A stretch of 16,785 nt of DNA, taken from the NCBI GenBank assembly GCA_016844415.1, contig JAENIX010000013.1, forward strand, positions 1 through 16,785, in the 5' to 3' direction. The translations under genes and the position numbers were made by a program. Position 1 is the first letter of the stretch. Each line of letters starts with the position of its first letter. Positions 7,824 to 15,957 of the stretch are shown here, piece by piece. Below the pieces are notes generated by a model that had not been told where the DNA came from, did not search any database, and saw only the letters and a program-made list of their open reading frames with translations. The stretch is from Actinomycetota bacterium (GTDB taxonomy: Bacteria; Desulfobacterota; Deferrimicrobia; Deferrimicrobiales; Deferrimicrobiaceae).

Positions 7824-9442
7824 TCGCGGTCATCGACAACTACGATTCCTTCACCTATAACCTGGTTCAATACCTGGGCGAACTTGGAGCCGACGTATCC
7901 GTTTTTCGTAACGACGCGATATCGATTGCCGAGCTCATCGGGCTGAAACCAGCCGGCGTCGTCATCTCCCCGGGCCCGGGAGGGCCGGACGGCGCGGGCA
8001 TCTCGCTGGAGGCGATCCGGGCGTTTTCGGACAGGGTCCCCATCCTCGGAGTCTGCCTCGGGCACCAGTGCATAGGGCAGGCGTTCGGCGGAAAGGTGGT
8101 GCATGCCCAGACGCTCATGCACGGGAAGACGTCGCGCATCAGGCACAACGGAAAAGGGATCTTCTCGCTGCTCGAAAATCCCCTGACGGCCACCCGTTAC
8201 CATTCGCTCGCGCTTGAGAGGCACTCGCTTCCGCCGGAGCTGGAGGTCAGCGCGGAATCCGAGGACGGCGAGGTCATGGGAATACGGCACGTGTCCCGTC
8301 CGATCTTCGGGGTCCAGTTCCATCCAGAGTCGATCCTGACGCAGTACGGAATGCGGATTCTGGAAAACTTCCTCTCGCTGATAGACCCGGGCCAACCCGT
8401 CCTGCGATGCTTCGGAAACATGCGCGAGGCCATCTCGGAGGTCGCCGCCAAGAAACACCTCACGGCCGACGGGATGAGGGACGCCATGCGGATGATCATG
8501 GGAGGGGAGGCTACCCCGGCCCAGATCGCGTCTTTTCTTTCATGCCTGGCGATGAAGGGGGAAACGACGACCGAGATCGCGGCCGCCACGGACGTGATGC
8601 GGCAGAAGGCGATCCGGATCCAGGGGCCTCCCGGAGAGGACTTGCTCGACACCTGCGGAACGGGCGGAGACCGCGCCGGGACCTTCAACATCTCCACAAC
8701 GGTGGCGTTCGTGGCGGCAGGCGCCGGCATCCGCGTCGCAAAGCACGGGAACCGCTCCGTGACAAGCAGGTCCGGAAGCGCGGATGTGCTGGAGGCCCTG
8801 GGAATGGATCTGTCGGCTTCCACCGCGGACGTGCAGAGAGCGCTGGACGTGGCGGGGATCACCTTCATGTTCGCGCCGAAGTTCCATGCCGCGATGAAAT
8901 ACGCTATCGGGCCACGCCGGGAAATAGGCATTCGCACGATCTTCAACATACTTGGGCCATTGAGCAACCCGGCGGGAGCGAACTGCCAGGTGGTCGGCGT
9001 GTACAGCGAGGAGCTCGGGGAGACCTACGCCCGCGTACTCGCGGAGCTTGGGCACCGGAGGGCCTTCGTCGTTCACGGGACGGACGGAATGGACGAAGTC
9101 ACCCTGGCGGCTCCGACGATAGTATGGGACGTGAGAAGCGGGGTGGTGAAAAGGTACCTTTTCGACCCGCGGTCGGCGGGTTTCGAATATGTACCGATGC
9201 ATGATCTGAAAGGTGGGGATGCCCCCACCAACGCGGGAATATTGGCCGGGATCCTGTCGGGAGCGAAAGGACCGGGCCGCCAGGCCGTCCTATTGAACGC
9301 GGCATTCGCCATCGTCGCCGGAGGAAAGGCGGAGGATGTGCGCGACGGAGTGGAGAAGGCTGCGAAAGCGATCGACTCGGGAGCGGCCGTCGAGCGGCTC
9401 AAGGATTTCCTCGGAATACTCGGGCGCAGGGAGGCTATCTGA
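7820..9442 (+). CDS. trpGD: Fused anthranilate synthase component II / anthranilate phosphoribosyltransferase
   Basis: Two enzymes are joined in one 540-residue chain. Residues 1-190 are a class I glutamine amidotransferase: [19 protein letters not shown] at the start, nucleophile Cys79 in GVCLGHQ, and His168/Glu170 in VQFHPES. Residues from about 200 to 540 are anthranilate phosphoribosyltransferase: GTGGD (280-284) with TFNIST, then [21 protein letters not shown] (308-328), the PRPP- and anthranilate-binding segments. The linker is about a dozen residues (near 189-200). No stop or good ribosome site separates the halves; the ATG for Met201 lacks a Shine-Dalgarno sequence. The start is TTG 7820, supported by AGGGGG ending 7 bases upstream and by the canonical N-terminus. 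The same fusion is known from E. coli TrpGD. All key residues are present, so both activities are expected. Confidence 0.93.
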   Translation: MIAVIDNYDSFTYNLVQYLGELGADVSVFRNDAISIAELIGLKPAGVVISPGPGGPDGAGISLEAIRAFSDRVPILGVCLGHQCIGQAFGGKVVHAQTLMHGKTSRIRHNGKGIFSLLENPLTATRYHSLALERHSLPPELEVSAESEDGEVMGIRHVSRPIFGVQFHPESILTQYGMRILENFLSLIDPGQPVLRCFGNMREAISEVAAKKHLTADGMRDAMRMIMGGEATPAQIASFLSCLAMKGETTTEIAAATDVMRQKAIRIQGPPGEDLLDTCGTGGDRAGTFNISTTVAFVAAGAGIRVAKHGNRSVTSRSGSADVLEALGMDLSASTADVQRALDVAGITFMFAPKFHAAMKYAIGPRREIGIRTIFNILGPLSNPAGANCQVVGVYSEELGETYARVLAELGHRRAFVVHGTDGMDEVTLAAPTIVWDVRSGVVKRYLFDPRSAGFEYVPMHDLKGGDAPTNAGILAGILSGAKGPGRQAVLLNAAFAIVAGGKAEDVRDGVEKAAKAIDSGAAVERLKDFLGILGRREAI

Positions 9443-9457
9443 AGAGGAATGGCCTCT
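9443..9457 (+). promoter_or_regulatory. Small hairpin around the trpC start codon
   Basis: AGAGG (9443-9447) and CCTCT (9453-9457) are exact inverse complements flanking a five-base loop that contains the trpC ATG (9449-9451). It is one of several short stems at gene starts in this unit. A 5-bp stem can easily occur by chance in GC-rich DNA, so the role is speculative. Confidence 0.25.
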
Positions 9458-10333
9458 CACCTGGAAAAAATCCTGGACGGCGTCAGGGAGGACCTCAGGC
9501 GAAGGAAGGCGGCCACGCCGTATACCGCCGTCCTCGAACTGGCGAAGCGGGTACGGAAGAGACGGAACATACGCGATCGGCTGGGGGGCGGGCCGGGAAT
9601 CATCGCGGAGATCAAGCGGGCCTCGCCCTCACGTGGGTGGATCAGGAAGGATCTGGACGCAGCGAAAACCGCCAGGGCATACGCACGTGGAGGAGCATGC
9701 GCGGTATCCGTCCTTACGGAAACACGTTATTTTGGAGGCACACTTGAGGATCTTTCGCGGGCGGGAAAGGCTTGCGGCACCGTCCCGGCTCTCCGGAAGG
9801 ATTTCATCCTCGACGAGTATATGATCGCGGAATCCCGCGCGTTCGGGGCGGATCTTGTGCTCCTGATCGTCGCGGTGCTCGGAAAGGAAACCGGCCGCCT
9901 TGTCCAGGAGGCGGCATCGCTCGGGATGGAGGCGCTGGTGGAGGTCCACAACCAGGAGGAGATGGATTTTGCGGCGGATAGTGGAGCCACCATAGTCGGG
10001 ATAAACAACAGGGACCTTTCGACGTTGCGTGTCGACCTGGATACCTCCCGCCGGCTACTTCCCATGGCGCCGCCGGATGCGATCAAGGTGGTGGAGAGCG
10101 GAATCACGTCTCCTTCGGAAATCAGGGAATTCCACCAAGGTGGTGGAGAGCGGAATCACGTCTCCTTCGGAAATCAGGGAATTCCACGGGATGGGAGCGG
10201 ACGCATTTCTTGTTGGGGAGGCGCTCGTGCTGGCGGAAGACCCCTGCGCGGCCTTGCGATCGTTAAGGGAAGACAACATAAATCCGAAAGCCTGAATAGG
10301 GAGGTGGTGGTTGGAGACCAAGATCATACTTAA
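9449..10333 (+). CDS. trpC: Indole-3-glycerol phosphate synthase, frameshifted by a 52-bp tandem duplication
   Basis: TrpC closes carboxyphenylaminodeoxyribulose phosphate to indole-3-glycerol phosphate. Residues 1-229 are a normal TrpC barrel: [12 protein letters not shown] (catalytic Lys56), LRKDFI (Lys117), EVHNQEE (Glu165), GINNRDL (185-190) and VVESGI (214-219). At residue 230 an exact second copy of the preceding 52 bases shifts the frame. The chain then reads 65 unrelated residues to a TAA at 10331-10333, inside trpB2. The genuine end, [12 protein letters not shown] through NINPKA with stop 10293-10295, survives in the other frame after the second copy. Removing one repeat gives a normal 264-residue protein ending 15 bases before trpB2. 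As read, the last phosphate-binding loop is lost, so the product should be inactive. Start ATG 9449 fits the family N-terminus. Confidence 0.9.
   Translation: MASHLEKILDGVREDLRRRKAATPYTAVLELAKRVRKRRNIRDRLGGGPGIIAEIKRASPSRGWIRKDLDAAKTARAYARGGACAVSVLTETRYFGGTLEDLSRAGKACGTVPALRKDFILDEYMIAESRAFGADLVLLIVAVLGKETGRLVQEAASLGMEALVEVHNQEEMDFAADSGATIVGINNRDLSTLRVDLDTSRRLLPMAPPDAIKVVESGITSPSEIREFHQGGGERNHVSFGNQGIPRDGSGRISCWGGARAGGRPLRGLAIVKGRQHKSESLNREVVVGDQDHT
10084..10187 (+). repeat. trpC: Exact 52-bp tandem duplication inside trpC
   Basis: Bases 10084-10135 and 10136-10187 are identical over 52 bases; flanking bases differ on both sides, so the unit is exactly two copies. Each unit encodes [17 protein letters not shown] in the trpC frame when read correctly. 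Because 52 is not a multiple of three, the second copy is read out of frame. Such a repeat can arise by slipped replication, or in assembly when two overlapping contig ends are joined without merging. Confidence 0.97.
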
Positions 10334-11669
10334 GGACTCTGATATTCCGAAGACCTGGTACAACATCATATCCGACATTCCCAACCCTCCGCAGCCTGTA
10401 CTCCATCCCGGTACGGGGAAGCCGATCACGCCGGCCGACCTGCTTCCCCTGTTTCCGATGCCTATTATCGAACAGGAGGTGGCGACCCAGCGGTTCATCC
10501 CGATCCCTGAGGAAGTCCGGAAGATATACGCGCTGTGGCGGCCCACGCCGATGTTCCGCGCCGAACGCCTGGAGGCGGCGATCGGGACCCGCTCGAGGAT
10601 CTACTACAAGTACGAGGGGACAAGCCCGGCGGGGAGCCATAAGCCGAACACCTCCATCCCCCAGGCCTACTACAACAAGATGTCGGGGAGGAAAAGGATA
10701 GCAACGGAGACCGGAGCCGGTCAGTGGGGGTCCGCGCTTGCGCTGGCAGCGTCATTCTTCGGCCTTGAGGCGAAAGTTTACATGGTTAATATCAGCTACC
10801 AGCAGAAACCGTACCGGCGGATGCTGATGGAGTCGTACGGAGCCACTGTCGTGGCTTCGCCGAGCAAGGACACGAATAGCGGGAGGCAGATTCTTGCCGG
10901 AGATCCGGATTCCCCGGGATCGCTCGGGATCGCCATCAGCGAGGCGGTCGAGGATGCGGCGACGCGGGAAGATACGAGCTACGCCCTCGGATCGGTGCTT
11001 AACCACGTGCTTCTTCACCAGACCGTCATAGGGCTGGAATCCCAGGAACAGATGCGCATCGCCAACGATTACCCCGACGTCGTCATCGCCTGTTGCGGCG
11101 GCGGGAGCAACCTGGCCGGCCTCGGCTTCCCGTTCCTGAGGGACAAGATCGCGGGCTCGAGGGACCCGAGAATCATCGCGGTGGAGCCTTCCTCGTGCCC
11201 CACGCTGACCAAGGGCGTGTACGCGTACGACTTCGGAGACACCGCCAAGCTTACCCCTCTTGTCAAGATGTACACCCTTGGACACGACTTCGTCCCGGCC
11301 GGCATCCATGCGGGCGGTCTCAGATATCACGGCGACTCTCCTCTCGTAAGCCAGCTTTACCACGAGGGGTTGATCGAAGCGCAGGCGTATCCACAGACCG
11401 TGGTCTTCAAGAGCGCTCTCACTTTCGCGCGGTCGGAGGGGCTCCTGCCGGCGCCGGAGTCGGCGCACGCCATCCACAGCGCTATCGTTGAGGCGAAAAA
11501 GGCGGACGAGGAAGGCAAGGAGAAGACGATCCTGTTCAACCTGAGCGGCCACGGTTTCTTCGATCTGGCCGCATACGACGATTACCTTGCGGGGAGGCTT
11601 GTGGACCACGAGCATCCGGAAAGCAGGATCCGGGAGGCGCTCGGCCGGTTGCCGAAGACGGGAGGGTGA
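10311..11669 (+). CDS. trpB2: TrpB2-type tryptophan synthase beta subunit (TrpB-like PLP enzyme)
   Basis: The 452-residue PLP enzyme joins indole to a serine-derived aminoacrylate. It is the longer TrpB2 class rather than classical TrpB: it has an N-terminal extension ([19 protein letters not shown]) and the sequence GRPTP-like WRPTP at 77-81. PLP Lys111 lies in [21 protein letters not shown] carries the conserved Glu133, and GGGSN (263-267) binds the cofactor phosphate. TrpB2 enzymes generally lack the full TrpA contact surface. Some are reported to work without TrpA and to accept O-phosphoserine. The start is TTG 10311, set by the strong GGGAGGTG six bases upstream. It stands 15 bases after the original trpC stop and 3 bases before trpF. 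A classical trpB lies downstream in the same unit. Confidence 0.9.
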   Translation: METKIILKDSDIPKTWYNIISDIPNPPQPVLHPGTGKPITPADLLPLFPMPIIEQEVATQRFIPIPEEVRKIYALWRPTPMFRAERLEAAIGTRSRIYYKYEGTSPAGSHKPNTSIPQAYYNKMSGRKRIATETGAGQWGSALALAASFFGLEAKVYMVNISYQQKPYRRMLMESYGATVVASPSKDTNSGRQILAGDPDSPGSLGIAISEAVEDAATREDTSYALGSVLNHVLLHQTVIGLESQEQMRIANDYPDVVIACCGGGSNLAGLGFPFLRDKIAGSRDPRIIAVEPSSCPTLTKGVYAYDFGDTAKLTPLVKMYTLGHDFVPAGIHAGGLRYHGDSPLVSQLYHEGLIEAQAYPQTVVFKSALTFARSEGLLPAPESAHAIHSAIVEAKKADEEGKEKTILFNLSGHGFFDLAAYDDYLAGRLVDHEHPESRIREALGRLPKTGG

Positions 11670-11672
11670 CGT

Positions 11673-12308
11673 TTGAAGCCGTTCAGGATAAAGATATGCG
11701 GGATCACCAATGCCAGGGACGCGGCGCTTGCGGCATCACTGGGTGCCGACGCCATCGGGATCAATTTCTACAAGGGGTCCAGCCGGCACGTTCCTGTATC
11801 GGAGGCGGCTCCCATTGTCGCGGCGGTGAGGGGGAAGGCCACTCCTGTCGGCGTGTTCGTGAACGAACTCCCGGAAAAGATCGAAGAGATCTGCCGGCTG
11901 CTGCATATCGAGGTGGTGCAACTTTCGGGTCACGAACCTCCGGCAGTCGCATCGAGGCTGAAATTCCTGCGGATCAAGGCCATCCATGTGCACGACGGAA
12001 CGGAAATGTACCGGCACAGGAATTATCCCTGCGATTTATTCCTGCTGGACGCTTCGGTCCCAGGGGTGTTCGGCGGCACCGGGAAGCTTTTGGACTGGGG
12101 CAAAATCGCCACGATGAAGCCCGGAAAGCCCTGGTTGCTTGCAGGCGGTCTTAACCCGGGAAATGTCGCTGAAGCGATCTCGGTAACACGCCCGGATGGG
12201 GTAGACGTTGCAAGCGGGGTGGAGGCGGCTGCAGGAAAGAAAGATCCGAATATGTTAAAGTCTTTCATTAAAAATGCAAAGGATGCCTTTGTAAATGTTA
12301 GGAAATAA
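11673..12308 (+). CDS. trpF: Phosphoribosylanthranilate isomerase
   Basis: TrpF carries out the Amadori rearrangement of phosphoribosylanthranilate to carboxyphenylaminodeoxyribulose phosphate. The 211 residues are a complete single-domain TIM barrel. Visible signatures are [11 protein letters not shown] with catalytic Cys9, [30 protein letters not shown] with catalytic Asp126, [11 protein letters not shown] and GVDVASGVE with the phosphate-binding end. The start is TTG 11673 with GGAGGG (11661-11666) six bases upstream. The last 60 bases are noticeably AT-rich and rich in Lys/Asn codons compared with the rest of the gene. The stop overlaps the trpB reading frame by 14 bases if trpB starts at 12295. 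Confidence 0.95.
   Translation: MKPFRIKICGITNARDAALAASLGADAIGINFYKGSSRHVPVSEAAPIVAAVRGKATPVGVFVNELPEKIEEICRLLHIEVVQLSGHEPPAVASRLKFLRIKAIHVHDGTEMYRHRNYPCDLFLLDASVPGVFGGTGKLLDWGKIATMKPGKPWLLAGGLNPGNVAEAISVTRPDGVDVASGVEAAAGKKDPNMLKSFIKNAKDAFVNVRK
12277..12291 (+). promoter_or_regulatory. Hairpin holding the trpB ribosome site
   Basis: CAAAGG (12277-12282) and CCTTTG (12286-12291) form a 6-bp stem with an ATG loop, 4 bases before the trpB start at 12295. The stem contains the AAAGGA Shine-Dalgarno candidate. Because it lies inside the end of trpF, ribosomes translating trpF would open it. The pairing is exact; its role in coupling is inferred. Confidence 0.35.
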
Positions 12309-13512
12309 TAATAGAAATATGCCGGACAGCGACGGGCATTTTGGCCCGTTCGGGGGGCGTTATGTAGCGGAAACCCTCATGGCTGCCCTGATCGAACTGG
12401 AAGCCGCATACCGGAAGGCGGCTTCCGACCGCCGGTTCGGCAACGAACTTTCAGGTCTTTTACGCGACTATGCCGGACGACCGACGCCGCTGTACTTCGC
12501 AAGGAGGCTTTCGGAGCGCGCGAAAGGGGCGAAGATATATCTCAAGAGGGAGGATCTGGCGCATACCGGATCCCACAAGATCAACAACACCCTGGGGCAG
12601 GGGCTGCTCGCCCATCGTATGGGGAAGCGGCGGATCATCGCGGAGACCGGGGCGGGACAGCACGGTGTGGCGACCGCCACGGTGTGCGCGAAGATGGGCA
12701 TAGCATGCGCCGTATACATGGGATCGGAGGACGTCCGGCGGCAGGAGCTGAACGTCTTCCGCATGCGTCTTCTCGGCTCCGAGGTGATTCCCGTCGAGTC
12801 GGGAAGCAAGACGCTCAAGGACGCTATGAACGAGGCTCTGCGGGATTGGGTGACCAATGTCAGGACCACATATTATCTTATCGGCTCGACCGCCGGGCCG
12901 CACCCGTACCCGATGATGGTGCGGGACTTCCAGTCGGTCATAGGGAAGGAAACATTGCGTCAGTTCCGTAAGACAATGGGAGGGCTTCCCTCCGCCGTCG
13001 TTGCATGCGTGGGGGGGGGGAGCAACGCAATGGGGATATTCACGTCTTTCCTCGCGATGAAGGGGGTCCGCCTCGTCGGGGTGGAAGCCGCAGGGCACGG
13101 ATTGTCTTCCGGTAAACATGGCGCGACACTGTGTCGGGGGCGGGTAGGCGTCCTGCACGGCAGCAAGTCCTTCGTAATTCAGGACGGTGACGGACAGATA
13201 CGGGAAGCGCATTCCATTTCAGCGGGACTTGATTATCCGGGCGTGGGGCCCGAGCACGCGTATCTCAAATCCACTGGACGGGCGGAGTACGTCGCGGTGA
13301 CCGACGAGCAGGCGCTCGAGGGTTTCGACCTCCTTTCCAGAAACGAGGGGATACTGCCGGCACTCGAATCCTCGCATGCCGTGGCGTACGGGATCCGGCT
13401 TGCCAGGAAAATGAGACGGTCCCAGTCCATCGTCATCAACCTTTCGGGGAGGGGAGACAAGGACATCACTATCCTTTCCGGGCGGACAGGGGGCGATCGT
13501 GTCGCGGATTGA
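12295..13512 (+). CDS. trpB: Tryptophan synthase beta subunit (classical, TrpB1)
   Basis: TrpB condenses indole with serine in the alpha2-beta2 tryptophan synthase complex. The 405 residues match classical TrpB. The N-terminal [11 protein letters not shown] is the usual opening. PLP Lys95 is in [13 protein letters not shown], Glu117 in [11 protein letters not shown], and GGGSNA (240-245) binds the PLP phosphate. The C-terminal [11 protein letters not shown] includes the serine next to the pyridine ring. The start is ATG 12295 with AAAGGA 11 bases upstream; ATG 12319 is a possible alternative that would remove the overlap with trpF. The 3' end overlaps trpA by 14 bases. A run of ten Gs encodes part of the GGGSN loop. 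Confidence 0.95.
   Translation: MLGNNNRNMPDSDGHFGPFGGRYVAETLMAALIELEAAYRKAASDRRFGNELSGLLRDYAGRPTPLYFARRLSERAKGAKIYLKREDLAHTGSHKINNTLGQGLLAHRMGKRRIIAETGAGQHGVATATVCAKMGIACAVYMGSEDVRRQELNVFRMRLLGSEVIPVESGSKTLKDAMNEALRDWVTNVRTTYYLIGSTAGPHPYPMMVRDFQSVIGKETLRQFRKTMGGLPSAVVACVGGGSNAMGIFTSFLAMKGVRLVGVEAAGHGLSSGKHGATLCRGRVGVLHGSKSFVIQDGDGQIREAHSISAGLDYPGVGPEHAYLKSTGRAEYVAVTDEQALEGFDLLSRNEGILPALESSHAVAYGIRLARKMRRSQSIVINLSGRGDKDITILSGRTGGDRVAD
13011..13020 (+). repeat. Ten-G homopolymer in trpB
   Basis: Ten consecutive Gs encode the end of Val239 and the three glycines of the PLP phosphate-binding loop. Gain or loss of one G would break trpB. Here the length keeps the frame. Such tracts are slippage-prone in cells and in sequencing. 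Confidence 0.9.
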
Positions 13513-14228
13513 CGATACCTTCGCGGCACTGAAGCGACGGGGCGAAAAAGGGCTTGTCGTCTACCTCACCGCAGGGGACCCGGGTTACAAAGCGTCGCTT
13601 TCTTATCTTCGAGCGGCAGCCGAGGGCGGGGCCGACATACTGGAGGTGGGAGTTCCTTTCTCCGACCCGATGGCGGACGGCCCCACCATAGAGGCCGCTT
13701 CGAGGCGCGCGATCGATCGCGGAATGAACACCGGCCGGGCGCTCGCAATGGTCCGGGAATTCCGGAAAGACCATGCATTGCCCGTCGTCCTCTTCGGATA
13801 CTACAACCCGTTTTTCCGCTATGGCGCATCCCGTTTCTGCAAGGACGCGAAATCCGCCGGCGCAGACGGCGTGCTGGTCGTGGACCTCCCGTTCGAGGAA
13901 TCGAAGGAAATGGCGCCGTCGGTTCACAAGGCGGGGATGGACTGGATTCCCCTGGCTTCGCCGACGAGCAGCCCGGAAAGGATACGGCGGGCAGTCGATT
14001 CCGGGTCCGGTTTCCTGTACCTTATATCGGTGACCGGAATCACGGGGGCCCGGAAATCGCTTCCACCGGAAGTTGCGGCCTGGGCCCGGTCCGTGAAGGA
14101 GAACGTCTCCCTTCCCGTGGCGGTCGGGTTCGGCATCTCCACGCCTGCCATGGCGCGTGAGGTGTCGCGCTTCGCCGACGCGGCGACTCCGGCGGTTCGT
14201 GAGATCCCTCAAAAAGGAATTGAGGTGA
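13499..14228 (+). CDS. trpA: Tryptophan synthase alpha subunit, 3' end damaged and frame run into accD
   Basis: TrpA splits indole-3-glycerol phosphate to indole and glyceraldehyde phosphate. Residues 1-227 are normal, with catalytic Glu49 and Asp60 in [42 protein letters not shown] and [10 protein letters not shown]. After RFAD (residue 227, base 14179) the expected phosphate-binding segment of the GxxxGSAxV type is missing. The reading frame passes without a stop into accD, giving a 527-codon open frame to 15082. In the next frame, bases 14181-14228 read [15 protein letters not shown] and stop, a typical TrpA C-terminus ending 5 bases before accD. About 20-26 codons, a length equal to 2 modulo 3, therefore appear deleted. 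The start is GTG 13499 with AGGGGG (13488-13493) upstream. The product should be inactive. Confidence 0.88.
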
Positions 14229-14232
14229 ATTC
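14217..14232 (+). promoter_or_regulatory. accD ribosome site displayed in a small hairpin loop
   Basis: GAATT (14217-14221) and AATTC (14228-14232) are inverse complements around the loop GAGGTG, which is the accD Shine-Dalgarno sequence eight bases before ATG 14234. This ribosome site is the main reason for placing the accD start inside the longer open frame. The stem itself may be chance. Confidence 0.4.
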
Positions 14233-14233
14233 G

Positions 14234-15082
14234 ATGCCGATCCGTCTGTTCCGAAGGAAGGAAGAGGGTGACAAGAAGATCAAGATCCCGGAAGGGATGT
14301 GGATCAAATGCGACGCCTGCCTCGAGATCATCTACAAGCCGGAGGTGGAGCGGAACCTGAACGTATGCCCCAAGTGCAACTACCATTTCCGGATCCCTGC
14401 AATGGAGCGTATACGCGCCGTGACCGACGAGGGGACTTTTCGTGAGTTCGGCGAGGATCTCGAGTCGGTCGACATGCTCTCCTTCACGGATACGAAGAAA
14501 TACACGGACAGGCTCAAGGAGGCGAAGAAGAAGACCGGGCGAAAAGAGGCGGTAGTGACCGGAATGGCGAAGATAAGCGGCATGGACGTCGTTCTCGCCG
14601 TCCTGGATTTCGAATTCCTCGGAGGCTCGATGGGCTGCGTGGTCGGGGAGAAGGTCACCGCCGCCGCCGAGACCGCCAGGGAACTTTCCCGCCCCCTGAT
14701 CATTTTCAGCGCCTCCGGGGGGGCGAGAATGCAGGAGGGCGTCCTTTCGCTTATGCAGATGGCAAAGACGAGCGCCGCCCTTGCGCGGCTTGCCGACAGC
14801 CGGCTGCCGTTCATCAGCGTCCTGACCGATCCCACAACCGGCGGAGTGGCGGCGAGCTTCGCGATGCTGGGGGACATAATAGTTTCGGAGCCGGGGGCAC
14901 TCATCGGGTTCGCCGGCCCCAGGGTGATCGAACAGACGATCAAGCAGAAGCTTCCCGAAGGGTTCCAGCGGGCAGAGTTCCTCCTCGAACACGGTATGAT
15001 AGACATCATCGTGGAACGGACCCGGCTGAAGCCCACTCTCACACAGCTGCTCAGGTTCCTGACGGCATCTTCCGGGAAATGA
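14234..15082 (+). CDS. accD: Acetyl-CoA carboxylase carboxyltransferase beta subunit
   Basis: AccD, with AccA, transfers the carboxyl group from biotin to acetyl-CoA to make malonyl-CoA for fatty acid synthesis. The 282 residues match the family. A four-cysteine zinc ribbon is present: Cys26 and Cys29 in KCDACLE, Cys45 and Cys48 in [10 protein letters not shown]. The crotonase-like core shows [39 protein letters not shown] and [11 protein letters not shown]. Its frame continues upstream into trpA, but the true start is ATG 14234: it gives the standard AccD N-terminus ([11 protein letters not shown] then [11 protein letters not shown]) and has its own GAGG site. Full AccD should therefore be made even though trpA is damaged. 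The stop overlaps the folC ATG. Confidence 0.95.
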   Translation: MPIRLFRRKEEGDKKIKIPEGMWIKCDACLEIIYKPEVERNLNVCPKCNYHFRIPAMERIRAVTDEGTFREFGEDLESVDMLSFTDTKKYTDRLKEAKKKTGRKEAVVTGMAKISGMDVVLAVLDFEFLGGSMGCVVGEKVTAAAETARELSRPLIIFSASGGARMQEGVLSLMQMAKTSAALARLADSRLPFISVLTDPTTGGVAASFAMLGDIIVSEPGALIGFAGPRVIEQTIKQKLPEGFQRAEFLLEHGMIDIIVERTRLKPTLTQLLRFLTASSGK

Positions 15083-15957
15083 CCGGGCGGAACCGTCGCG
15101 GCAGGCCGGAAGTCGTCCGGCCGGGACTCGAGCGGATCCGAGCGGCATTTGAAATGTCCGGACACCCGGAGAGATCCTTCCGCACATTCCACATAGCCGG
15201 TACGAACGGGAAAGGATCGACTGCCGCATTTCTCGAGGCCATCCTGCGAAGGCTGGTTTCGGAACCTGTGGGGCTATACACATCTCCCCATCTCGTTTCG
15301 GCCGAGGAAAGGATCCGGGTCGACGGCGCGAAAATCCCCGGGGAGGATCTCCGCCGGGCCTTGCGCAGAGCCGCGGGGTTCTCCCGGGGCATGGGACCGG
15401 ATAACGGGGACCGGCTTTCCTATTTCGAGGAAATGACATGGGCGGCCTGCGACTGGTTCCGGAAAAAATCGGCGCGCATCGTTGTGATGGAGGCGGGGCT
15501 CGGGGGGCGTTGGGATGCGACGAGCGCCTGTGAGCCGGCGGTCTCGATCGTCACGACCGTGGGAAAAGACCACCAGGAGTGGCTCGGGGACAGCCTTCGG
15601 GAGATTGCGGGGGAAAAGGCGGAGATTTTCCGCCGCGGAGTCCCCGCGATCCTGGGTAAGCTTCGCGGAGTTCCTCGTTCCGTCGCCACAGCCAAGGCGA
15701 AAGAGAGAGGCTCGCCAATATGGGAGCTCGGGCACGAGTTTTCGTGGGAAGTGTCCAGCGGGGGCCGGATCCGGGTGAGGGGAGTTTCAGCGGGACAACG
15801 CGGCGATCGCATGCGCGGCCGCATGGCGGTGGGCGTCGGCCATGGGAACGGCGCCGGGCGTTTTTTCGAAAGCGGCATGCGGAGCGCTGGCTGGTGCGAG
15901 ATGGCCCGGGCGTTTTTCCATCCTTCCGGGGAGACGCAATTCGGGAGCCTGGGCTGA
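15079..15957 (+). CDS. folC: Folylpolyglutamate/dihydrofolate synthase, N-terminal part of a frameshifted gene
   Basis: FolC adds glutamate to folates with ATP. Residues 1-233 are the normal Mur-ligase-like ATPase domain: [19 protein letters not shown] with the P-loop (41-47), [45 protein letters not shown] and [11 protein letters not shown]. Near base 15775 the homologous sequence leaves this frame. The following 59 residues (starting [13 protein letters not shown]) are out-of-frame reading of the real continuation and end at TGA 15955-15957. The native continuation is on the same strand in another frame from 15779. A small deletion of 2 modulo 3 bases, perhaps about ten codons, is likely because the two parts together are slightly short for FolC. 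It overlaps accD by 4 bases (ATGA). Confidence 0.85.
   Translation: MTGRNRRGRPEVVRPGLERIRAAFEMSGHPERSFRTFHIAGTNGKGSTAAFLEAILRRLVSEPVGLYTSPHLVSAEERIRVDGAKIPGEDLRRALRRAAGFSRGMGPDNGDRLSYFEEMTWAACDWFRKKSARIVVMEAGLGGRWDATSACEPAVSIVTTVGKDHQEWLGDSLREIAGEKAEIFRRGVPAILGKLRGVPRSVATAKAKERGSPIWELGHEFSWEVSSGGRIRVRGVSAGQRGDRMRGRMAVGVGHGNGAGRFFESGMRSAGWCEMARAFFHPSGETQFGSLG

Noticed and set aside
10084..10200. Programmed ribosomal frameshift in trpC
   Set aside because: No slippery heptamer or pseudoknot is evident, and a +1 shift would still insert 17 repeated residues into the barrel. A duplication or assembly error explains it more simply.
10029..10295. Separate small gene of 88 codons
   Set aside because: Its second half is simply the true C-terminus of TrpC in the native frame after the duplication; its first half is out-of-frame trpC.
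13499..15082. Genuine bifunctional TrpA-AccD enzyme
   Set aside because: The TrpA part lacks its phosphate-binding end, its normal tail and stop persist in another frame, and accD has its own ribosome site and standard N-terminus.
13469..15439. Very long open frame on the minus strand (656 codons) opposite trpA-accD-folC
   Set aside because: It lies entirely opposite well-conserved genes and reads as Arg/Pro/Gly-rich low-similarity sequence, the usual mirror of GC-rich codon bias.
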